Source: an uncultured bacterium (GTDB lineage Bacteria; Actinomycetota; Coriobacteriia; Coriobacteriales; Coriobacteriaceae). From it: a stretch of DNA of 12,133 nucleotides. The stretch lies in the NCBI GenBank assembly GCA_905215445.1, contig CAJMPZ010000062.1, positions 1-12,133 of the forward strand, written 5' to 3'. Each line of letters begins with the position of its first letter. The stretch's first letter is position 1. The position numbers were made by a program, and so were the translations under genes. Under the pieces are notes generated by a model. That model worked only from the letters and a program-made list of their open reading frames with translations. It had not been told where the DNA came from and did no database searches. Shown here piece after piece: positions 5,709 through 11,588 of the stretch.

Positions 5709-6679
5709 CAGTCGCGTGAGCGTTGCTCACGCACGTCATCATAAGCATCGTATGCCTCGACGATACGACCCACCAAGGCATGGCGCACCACGTCGGCACG
5801 CTCGAGGTGAGAAAATGCGACATCGTCGACACGCCCCAAAATCTGCTCAACGTCGGCAAGACCGCCACGACGACCCACCAGGTCGCGCTGGCTCAGGTCG
5901 CCGGTAATCACGAACTTGGAGTTGAATCCAAGTCGTGTCAGGAACATCTTCATCTGCTCGGGCGTGGTATTTTGCGCTTCGTCGAGCACCACGAAGGCAT
6001 CGCTCAGCGTACGACCGCGCATATAGGCAAGCGGGGCGATCTCGATCACGCCGCGCTCCATAAGCTCATCGGTGCGCTCGCGATCCATCATGTCAAAAAG
6101 GGCGTCGTAGAGCGGACGCATGTACGGATCGATCTTTTCCTCGAGGGTGCCGGGCAAAAAGCCCAGGTTCTCCCCTGCTTCGACAACCGGACGCGTCAAG
6201 ATCAAACGGCCCACCTCGTGGCGCTTGAGCGCGGCAACGGCGAGCGCCATGGCCAGATAAGTCTTACCGGTACCGGCTGGACCCAGGCCAAACGTGATGG
6301 TATGCGAGCGGATGGCATCCACATAGCGCTTTTGCCCGAGCGTCTTGGGGCGGATAACGCGACCGCGATACGAAAGCAGCACGTCATCGCGAAGCGACGT
6401 AGCCTCGTGCTCACCGTCGCGCAAGACGGCCAGGCAGCGAGAGACATCGTCGGCAGACAGGGTACGACCGGCCGCCGCCTCGCGAAAAGCGTGTTCGAAA
6501 AAACGCGCCACGAGTTCGACCTCGTCCGGGTCACCGCTCACGGCGATGCTATCGCCACGGGCGACCACGTGAGCGCGAACCAAACTCTCGAGCGCACGAA
6601 GGACGCCGTCGCCGGCGCCCAAAACACGCGAGGGATCAACTCCCTCGGGAACGGTAAGTCTAATCTTCGAGGCTTCCAT
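5708..6679 (-). CDS. phoH: PhoH family ATPase
   Basis: PhoH proteins are cytoplasmic P-loop ATPases, some linked to RNA processing; their exact role is not settled. The 323 residues have an N-terminal region (about 1-105) resembling the KH-like part of PhoH, then the ATPase core: QKRYVDAI (116-123), Walker A GPAGTGKT (133-140), the LTRPVVEAGENLGFLPG block (161-177), Walker B VVLDEAQN (230-237) and the sensor-like VITGDLSQ (257-264). I chose ATG 6679, which gives MEASKIRL, because AGGGAGG (6683-6689) precedes it and because upstream Met codons lie deep in the mtaB C-terminus. It overlaps mtaB by 20 bp in another frame, so translation is probably coupled. It stands directly before ybeY, a widely conserved pair. 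Confidence 0.95.
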   Translation of the reverse strand: MEASKIRLTVPEGVDPSRVLGAGDGVLRALESLVRAHVVARGDSIAVSGDPDEVELVARFFEHAFREAAAGRTLSADDVSRCLAVLRDGEHEATSLRDDVLLSYRGRVIRPKTLGQKRYVDAIRSHTITFGLGPAGTGKTYLAMALAVAALKRHEVGRLILTRPVVEAGENLGFLPGTLEEKIDPYMRPLYDALFDMMDRERTDELMERGVIEIAPLAYMRGRTLSDAFVVLDEAQNTTPEQMKMFLTRLGFNSKFVITGDLSQRDLVGRRGGLADVEQILGRVDDVAFSHLERADVVRHALVGRIVEAYDAYDDVREQRSRD

Positions 6680-7952
6680 GGACCTCCCTGCGCGCATGGA
6701 CCAAGCCGGAATCATCGACTCCGATGATAGCAACATCGAGCAGGCACGGGGCTGTAAGTCCACAGGTATCGTCAAGACGGGCATGATGGAACGAACCGAG
6801 CGTCAGGTTGTCACCATACTCGAGCACGGCACGCTCGACAGTGCCCACGCGACGACGAGCATCGGCAATAGCGAGCTCCTGCGCCGTGTCTCGCATACGA
6901 CGGCTGCGCTCGGCCATAACCTCGGGCGGCACCTGGTCGGGCATGTCGGCAGCAAGGGTACCGGGACGCTTGCTGTAGCGGAACACGTGCATACGCGAGA
7001 AACCCACACGGCGGCACAGCGCCAGCGACTCCTCGAACTCCTCGTCCGTCTCACCAGGAAAACCGACGATGACATCGCACGAAAGAGACGCCTGGGGCAA
7101 GTTGGCGCGAATCATACGCACCGTGTCCTCAAAGGCCTCCGCGCTATAGGGACGACCCATGCGATGCAGGGTCGCCGTACAGCCGGACTGCACGGGCAGG
7201 TGCAAAAACGGGGCGATACGCTGCGGATAGCGCGCCATAACCTTAAGCAGGCGCTCAGAGATATCCATGGGCTCGACCGAGGAAATGCGCACATGCGCAA
7301 TAGTCGTGCGCTCCATGATGGCCTCGAGCAGCTCATCGATTTCGACATGCTCGTCGGTCGCGCTCTTGCCATCGTAGGCACCCAGGTTCACACCGGTCAG
7401 CACCACCTCGGGCACGCCGGCCTCCTGGGCCTCGCGAACTTGTTCAAGCACGGACTCGACGGGCACGGAGCGCTCGGGGCCGCGCGCCTTCCACACAATG
7501 CAATAGGTGCAGCGATGGTTGCAGCCGTCCTGGATCTTCACGCCCAGGCGAGAGCGACCGAGCGCATCGACCACCTCGCCATCGCTGCAGGCGGGAACGC
7601 TATCGGACTCAACGCCCAGCACCTCGCAGACACGTTCGGCGACATCAATCTTGGACGGCTCGGCGATCACGCGATCCGAGAGCTCCAACAGCTCCTCGGG
7701 ATGCAAATTGACCACGCAACCGGTCACGAGCACATAAGGCTCGTTTGGATGGGCCAGCGCATGACGGACGGCCTTGCGGGTCTTAGCCTCGGCCTCGCCC
7801 GTCACGGCACAGGTATTGATTACGATCAGATCGGCATCCTGGGGCTCTACCATAGCAAAGCCCAGGCGCATAAGATCGGCAGTGATACGGTCAGACTCAA
7901 CCCGGTTGACACGGCAACCGAGGTTGACGACGGAAATATGGGGTGCGAGCAC
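6660..7952 (-). CDS. mtaB: tRNA (N6-L-threonylcarbamoyladenosine(37)-C2)-methylthiotransferase MtaB
   Basis: MtaB is a radical-SAM enzyme that turns t6A37 into ms2t6A37 in tRNAs reading ANN codons. The 430 residues contain an N-terminal MTTase domain holding one Fe-S cluster (Cys13 in NLGCRVN, Cys48 in NTCAVT, Cys79 in VTGCVV) and the radical-SAM motif CxxxCxxC (Cys144, Cys148, Cys151) in DGCNHRCTYC. Next come the SAM-domain blocks VVLTGVNLGAY (183-193), SSVEP (224-228), LPVQSG (252-257) and DVIVGFPGET (293-302), and a C-terminal TRAM-like region (about 370-430). After the cluster motif it reads IVWKARGPERS, where relatives often have IIPYARG. The start is GTG at 7952, supported by AAGGAG (7958-7963), which overlaps the dnaJ stop. 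Its 3' end overlaps phoH by 20 bp. The threonylcarbamoyl (MtaB) rather than MiaB assignment rests on sequence feel and neighbourhood. Confidence 0.93.
   Translation of the reverse strand: MLAPHISVVNLGCRVNRVESDRITADLMRLGFAMVEPQDADLIVINTCAVTGEAEAKTRKAVRHALAHPNEPYVLVTGCVVNLHPEELLELSDRVIAEPSKIDVAERVCEVLGVESDSVPACSDGEVVDALGRSRLGVKIQDGCNHRCTYCIVWKARGPERSVPVESVLEQVREAQEAGVPEVVLTGVNLGAYDGKSATDEHVEIDELLEAIMERTTIAHVRISSVEPMDISERLLKVMARYPQRIAPFLHLPVQSGCTATLHRMGRPYSAEAFEDTVRMIRANLPQASLSCDVIVGFPGETDEEFEESLALCRRVGFSRMHVFRYSKRPGTLAADMPDQVPPEVMAERSRRMRDTAQELAIADARRRVGTVERAVLEYGDNLTLGSFHHARLDDTCGLTAPCLLDVAIIGVDDSGLVHARREVHGSLED
6683..6689 (-). promoter_or_regulatory. Ribosome-binding site of phoH inside mtaB
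   Basis: AGGGAGG on the minus strand lies 3 nt before the ATG at 6679 and within the last codons of mtaB. The spacing is rather short, but it is the best site near the family-expected N-terminus. Confidence 0.6.
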
Positions 7953-7957
7953 ACGGG

Positions 7958-7963
7958 CTCCTT
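7958..7963 (-). promoter_or_regulatory. Ribosome-binding site for the GTG start of mtaB
   Basis: AAGGAG on the minus strand shares two bases with the dnaJ stop codon (TAA, 7964-7962) and lies 5 nt before the GTG at 7952. It decides that start. Confidence 0.8.
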
Positions 7964-9110
7964 AATCGAGGATGTCGTCGAGGGCACTCTTGATACGGTC
8001 GGTCACCGACTTCTTACCGGATGCGACGTCATCGCCCATCTCGTCGGCGAAGGCGCGAAGCAGCTCGCGCTGCTTGTTAGAGAGATTGGTGGGGACGACC
8101 ACGCGCAGCTGCACGACCAGACGACCGCGCGAACCGCCACCGCCGATACGCGGCATGCCGTAATTATTGACGCTCACGGTGTCGCCGTACTGGGCGCCGG
8201 CGGGAACCGTCACCTTAACGACCTCGTCGGGCATAATGCCCTCGACCTCGATCTCGCAGCCAAGCGCAGCCTGCGCAATCGAGATATCGCTCACCAGGTA
8301 CAGGTCGTCACTGTTGCGCTTAAAGCGCTCATGGTCGGCAACGCGCACGTTGACAATCAGGTCGCCCGAAGGCTCGCCGCGAAGGCCGGCCTCGCCAAAG
8401 CCGCTCACACGCAGCTGGCGACCGGTCGAAACGCCGGCGGGAATATCGATGTCGATCTTTTCGTGCGAAGGCGTGCGGCCCTGACCGTCGCAGGTCTCGC
8501 AGGGATGGTCGATAACCGTGCCCTCGCCATGGCAGTCGGGGCAAGGCGAGGAAGACTGAACCTGGCCCAAAAACGATCGCTGAACCGTCGTGACGTAGCC
8601 CGTACCGTGGCAGCGACTGCACTGCTTTTCCTGTGCACCCTCGGCCCTACCGGTACCGTTGCAGTCCTCGCAGGGAGCAAGGCGATCATAGCTGATCGTC
8701 TTTTTGCAACCGAGCGCCGCCTCCTCGAGCGTCACCGAAAGGGAGATGGCCATGTCACGTCCGCGACGACGCTCACGACGGCTGCGGGCGCCACCACCGG
8801 CGCCACCGCCAAAGAACGACGAGAAGAGGTCGTCCATACCCATGCCGCCAAAGATATCGTTGATGTCGACATAACCAGAGCCACCGGGGCCGTCCGCGGT
8901 GCCGTAACGGTCGTAGTTAGCACGCTTCTGCTCATCGGAAAGAACGGAATAGGCCTCGTTGAGCTCCTTGAACTTGGCCTCGGCCTCGGGATCGTCCGAA
9001 ACATCCGGATGTACGGTACGGGCCTTCTTTAGAAACGCACGCTTAATCGTCCGCGCGTCGGCATCCCTGTCGACGCCAAGCACCTCGTAGTAATCCCTAT
9101 TTTCCGACAC
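7962..9110 (-). CDS. dnaJ: Chaperone protein DnaJ (canonical, type I)
   Basis: DnaJ is the Hsp40 co-chaperone that delivers unfolded clients to DnaK and triggers its ATPase. All type I parts are present in 382 residues: a J domain (about 4-70) with HPD at 34-36, a Gly/Phe-rich linker including DINDIFGG (82-89), four zinc repeats (CEDCNGTG 147-154, CSRCHGTG 164-171, CPDCHGEG 190-197, CETCDGQG 204-211), and both C-terminal substrate-binding domains to about 345. The start is GTG at 9110, which gives VSENRDYYEVLG and is preceded by AAGGA (9118-9122) at 7-nt spacing; an in-frame ATG at 9176 adds residues outside the family. It follows a divergent dnaJ paralog after 81 bp. No grpE or dnaK lies beside it, so its DnaK partner must be encoded elsewhere. 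Confidence 0.97.
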   Translation of the reverse strand: MSENRDYYEVLGVDRDADARTIKRAFLKKARTVHPDVSDDPEAEAKFKELNEAYSVLSDEQKRANYDRYGTADGPGGSGYVDINDIFGGMGMDDLFSSFFGGGAGGGARSRRERRRGRDMAISLSVTLEEAALGCKKTISYDRLAPCEDCNGTGRAEGAQEKQCSRCHGTGYVTTVQRSFLGQVQSSSPCPDCHGEGTVIDHPCETCDGQGRTPSHEKIDIDIPAGVSTGRQLRVSGFGEAGLRGEPSGDLIVNVRVADHERFKRNSDDLYLVSDISIAQAALGCEIEVEGIMPDEVVKVTVPAGAQYGDTVSVNNYGMPRIGGGGSRGRLVVQLRVVVPTNLSNKQRELLRAFADEMGDDVASGKKSVTDRIKSALDDILD

Positions 9111-9117
9111 GACCGAA

Positions 9118-9122
9118 TCCTT
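9118..9122 (-). promoter_or_regulatory. Ribosome-binding site for the GTG start of dnaJ
   Basis: AAGGA on the minus strand (within GGAAGGA, 9118-9124) lies 7 nt before the GTG at 9110. It decides this start over the ATG at 9176. Confidence 0.7.
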
Positions 9123-9131
9123 CCGACTTTC

Positions 9132-9160
9132 ATTATTGTCACAGTGCGTCCTATACCCAA
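9132..9160 (-). promoter_or_regulatory. Candidate promoter in front of dnaJ
   Basis: On the minus strand, TTGGGT (9160-9155) and AATAAT (9137-9132) are separated by exactly 17 bp. They match the -35 and -10 consensus at 3 of 6 and 5 of 6 positions. It lies in the 81-bp spacer between the two dnaJ genes and would give a short leader of roughly 15-20 nt. No CIRCE or HspR-type inverted repeat is visible beside it. The weak -35 keeps this tentative. Confidence 0.3.
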
Positions 9161-9191
9161 GCTGGGCCGACCGCAAACAAAGGGTTTGATG

Positions 9192-10295
9192 TTATTGCAT
9201 TTGATACGGCGAAAGCATGGCCCGTTGCGAGCAGCTCGCGAACCAAACCGACACGAGCGCGAACATGAAGCCGTTGGCAAAACCGTTGGCAAACTGCATC
9301 GCACCGCGCTTCCACCACAGCAGGCTGCGATGAAGCACACCGTCCGAAAGCACCATGAACAGGCCCATGGTAAAGGGGATAAAGCACATCACGGCAAAGG
9401 CCGAGAACACGCCCGAGATGGCCGAGAGTACCAAAAACGGCGCCACGATGCCCATCAGGTAAAAGCCAGTACGGGCCTTGCCTTCCAAGCGCTCGGCCTC
9501 AACATGGGCGCGGCCGACCAAGTCGCCGCCCGCGGCACCGTTAGTGCCAGCATGGCCCATGCCGCTAATGCGGACCTCGTCGCCATCGTGCGTGCCGGCA
9601 GGAAACTCAATCGTCTGCTCGGAGGTTACGCGAGTACGACCGCTGCCACCGCAATCAGGGCAGGGATCGGCCACGACTTTACCGGAACCGCCGCACTCGG
9701 GACAGACCGACTGGAACGTGCCCGCACCAAACAGGAAGGACAGGTCGACGTCGATGTGGCCGCGGCCACCGCAGCTCGGGCAGGTATGTGCATGCTCGGA
9801 CGAAACGGAGCCCGAGCCGCCGCAGTGACCACAGGTATCGAAGCGCGTGTAGCGGACGGTCTTGCGGGCACCGCCCTTGGCCTCCTTGGCGTCGAGTTTG
9901 ATATCGACGACCACGTTGGCGCCGTTCTCGGGATTGTAGGCAGCCTGGCCGCGACGCTGCTGGCCCCAGGCGCCACCAAAGGGAAAGCCGCCCTCAAAGG
10001 GATTGCCATAGCCCGTGCTGCCGGCGTAGCCGCCACCATAGGGCGAAGCCGTAGGAGCACCGGCAAAGGGATTGCCAGAACGCATGGCGTCGTAGCGCGC
10101 ACGTTTTTGCTCATCCGAAAGCACGGCGTAGGCCTCGGAAACCTCTTTAAACTTTTCCTCGGCATCCGGCTCTTTATTGACGTCCGGATGGAGCTTACGG
10201 GCCTTTTGCTGGAAGGCCTTTTGAATATCACGCGAGGTGGCGTCCTTGGAGACACCCAGAATCTCGTAGTAATCTTTTTCGTTCATCGTCGCCAT
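9192..10295 (-). CDS. DnaJ-like protein with hydrophobic, probably membrane-anchored C-terminus
   Basis: This is a divergent Hsp40. In 367 residues it has a J domain (about 7-72) with HPD at 36-38, a Gly/Phe/Pro linker (about 73-120) with two GNPF repeats and no DIF motif, and a zinc region with four intact repeats (155-162, 172-179, 198-205, 212-219). The first C-terminal substrate domain then closes (TIEFPAGTHDGDEVRISG to GGDLVGRAHVEAE, about 228-268). The second domain and dimerisation end are missing. Residues 277-367 instead hold hydrophobic stretches at about 277-294, 297-316 and 333-353, probably two or three membrane spans. An intact J domain and zinc fingers argue against a pseudogene. 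The start is ATG at 10295, with AGGAGG 9 nt upstream; ATG 10286 is possible. The gene lies between hemW and dnaJ. A role in recruiting DnaK at the membrane is inference. Confidence 0.9.
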   Translation of the reverse strand: MATMNEKDYYEILGVSKDATSRDIQKAFQQKARKLHPDVNKEPDAEEKFKEVSEAYAVLSDEQKRARYDAMRSGNPFAGAPTASPYGGGYAGSTGYGNPFEGGFPFGGAWGQQRRGQAAYNPENGANVVVDIKLDAKEAKGGARKTVRYTRFDTCGHCGGSGSVSSEHAHTCPSCGGRGHIDVDLSFLFGAGTFQSVCPECGGSGKVVADPCPDCGGSGRTRVTSEQTIEFPAGTHDGDEVRISGMGHAGTNGAAGGDLVGRAHVEAERLEGKARTGFYLMGIVAPFLVLSAISGVFSAFAVMCFIPFTMGLFMVLSDGVLHRSLLWWKRGAMQFANGFANGFMFALVSVWFASCSQRAMLSPYQMQ

Positions 10296-10304
10296 GCGCG
10301 GCAA

Positions 10305-10310
10305 CCTCCT
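10305..10310 (-). promoter_or_regulatory. Ribosome-binding site of the membrane-type dnaJ paralog
   Basis: AGGAGG on the minus strand, close to the full consensus, lies 9 nt before the ATG at 10295. It favours that start over the ATG three codons further in and over the in-frame ATG upstream at 10316. Confidence 0.75.
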
Positions 10311-10353
10311 GCTCACAGCAGCGTATATATTCCGGTAATTCTACCCGAGCGGC

Positions 10354-11586
10354 CTAAGCTAGATCCCAAAACAGCTCGAACAGAACATTTCCATCGAGCC
10401 AGCCCAGATGGGTCGGCGCCAAACGAGCTCGAACATGACCCGCGACGACATCTGCCGAAGTGAAGGGTCCCTCATGACCCCAGAGCGTCTCGGGCACCCA
10501 AGTGGCAAGACCCAATTCGAGCGCGCGATCGCAGGCAGCTGCCAGCTCGCCCGTTGGGATGACGCAAGCTGCACGAGCCAACAGGTCGGACGCAACACCG
10601 CGCGTCATGCGACAGGCGAGCATCAAGTCTTCGGCGACAGCCTCGCGCTGCGACAGATATTCGGCCTCGAACGCCGTCGCGTCATCGTCACGTTGCACCA
10701 GACGCACGCGGTACGCATCGCCTCGAGAAGACACGCCGGGGAACAAACCTGCAAGACGGTCGAAATCCTCGTCGTCGAGCATGCCCGCGGCAGAACGACC
10801 CAGGCCCAGGTAGCCCCGACCAGTCCAGTAGGCGATATTATGGGCACATTCATGCCCATCGAGCGCGTAGCTCGCCACCTCATACGGGTGATAGCCGGCG
10901 GCACCCAGGAGCTCGCGTGCCACATCCATGCAGGCGGCCTGAAAATCCTCATTAGGCTCGAGCGACTCGTCACGGCACGCCATGCGATAGAGTGGCGTCC
11001 CCTCCTCAAGCGTGAGCGGGTAGATCGACACATGATGAGGCGCCGCCGCCAGCACGCCATCGAGCGTGCTCCGCCAGCTTGCGGCCGTCTGCCCGGGAAG
11101 GCCGCACATCAGGTCGCACGACACATCGAGGCCAGCGTCCTTCACCGTCGCGATAGCCGCAAGTGCCCGATTGGCATCGTGAATGCGGCCAATAGCAGCC
11201 AGCTCGGTATTGTCGAGGGTTTGCACGCCCAGAGAGATGCGCGTGACACCCGCCTCGGCAAGCGCGGTGGCGAGCTCAGCGGTCAGGGACTCAGGATTGG
11301 CTTCGCAAGTAAATTCAACGGGTTTGCACCACATGGAGATACGACGGGCAAGTTCCACCAGGCGCTCCCCAGCAAGTGACGGCGTGCCGCCGCCAGTATA
11401 GACCGTGCGGACCTGCGCAAGCGCCCCGGCGTCGCCAAAGGAATCGAGGCGCGCATACAACTGCTCAAAATACGAATCGAGCGCGGCATCCAAATCACAC
11501 GCAGCAAAGCTGCGCGAGTCAAAGTCGCAGTACCGGCACTTTTGGGCGCAAAACGGCACGTGCACGTACAGCGCGGTAACGGCCAC
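10354..11586 (-). CDS. hemW: HemW-type radical-SAM protein (haem chaperone, HemN-like)
   Basis: HemW binds haem and a radical-SAM [4Fe-4S] cluster and is thought to deliver haem to membrane proteins; it was long annotated as oxygen-independent coproporphyrinogen III oxidase. The 410 residues begin YVHVPFCAQKCRYCDF, with Cys13, Cys17 and Cys20. The residue two after the last Cys is Phe, not the fourth Cys of true HemN. Other family blocks are GGGTPS (65-70), EANPES (95-100), CDLMCGLPGQT (157-167), SIYPLTLEEGTPL (187-199) and HNIAYW (249-254) with YLGLG (259-263). The usual GPGA after YLGLG reads GRSA here. The start is GTG at 11586, 2 nt after the dusB stop, with GGAGG (11594-11598) inside the end of dusB, so translation is probably coupled. 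HemW rather than HemN is well supported by the motif. Confidence 0.94.
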   Translation of the reverse strand: MAVTALYVHVPFCAQKCRYCDFDSRSFAACDLDAALDSYFEQLYARLDSFGDAGALAQVRTVYTGGGTPSLAGERLVELARRISMWCKPVEFTCEANPESLTAELATALAEAGVTRISLGVQTLDNTELAAIGRIHDANRALAAIATVKDAGLDVSCDLMCGLPGQTAASWRSTLDGVLAAAPHHVSIYPLTLEEGTPLYRMACRDESLEPNEDFQAACMDVARELLGAAGYHPYEVASYALDGHECAHNIAYWTGRGYLGLGRSAAGMLDDEDFDRLAGLFPGVSSRGDAYRVRLVQRDDDATAFEAEYLSQREAVAEDLMLACRMTRGVASDLLARAACVIPTGELAAACDRALELGLATWVPETLWGHEGPFTSADVVAGHVRARLAPTHLGWLDGNVLFELFWDLA

Positions 11587-11588
11587 CG

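Noticed and set aside
6678..9032. A 784-codon open frame on the plus strand opposite mtaB and dnaJ
   Set aside because: It runs across two well-identified minus-strand genes and their junction. The translation has no recognisable domain and is compositionally biased, as expected from antisense of high-GC genes.
9111..9191. CIRCE (HrcA) or HAIR (HspR) heat-shock operator in front of dnaJ
   Set aside because: I searched the spacer for the CIRCE halves TTAGCACTC/GAGTGCTAA and the HAIR halves CTTGAGT/ACTCAAG and found neither.
9192..9480. Frameshift making the dnaJ paralog a pseudogene
   Set aside because: I considered that the hydrophobic tail might be an out-of-frame reading of a DnaJ C-terminus. 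The tail has coherent membrane-like segments with charged and Trp residues at their borders, and I saw no DnaJ domain II sequence in the other frames of that strand.
10296..10353. AT-rich stretch (AATATATAC) before the dnaJ paralog as a promoter
   Set aside because: It gives a -10-like sequence but no acceptable -35 at 16-18 bp, so I did not annotate a promoter.
9144..10463. A 439-codon plus-strand open frame opposite the dnaJ paralog
   Set aside because: Antisense shadow with Ala/Gly/Arg-rich composition and no motif. The minus frame has clear J and zinc domains.
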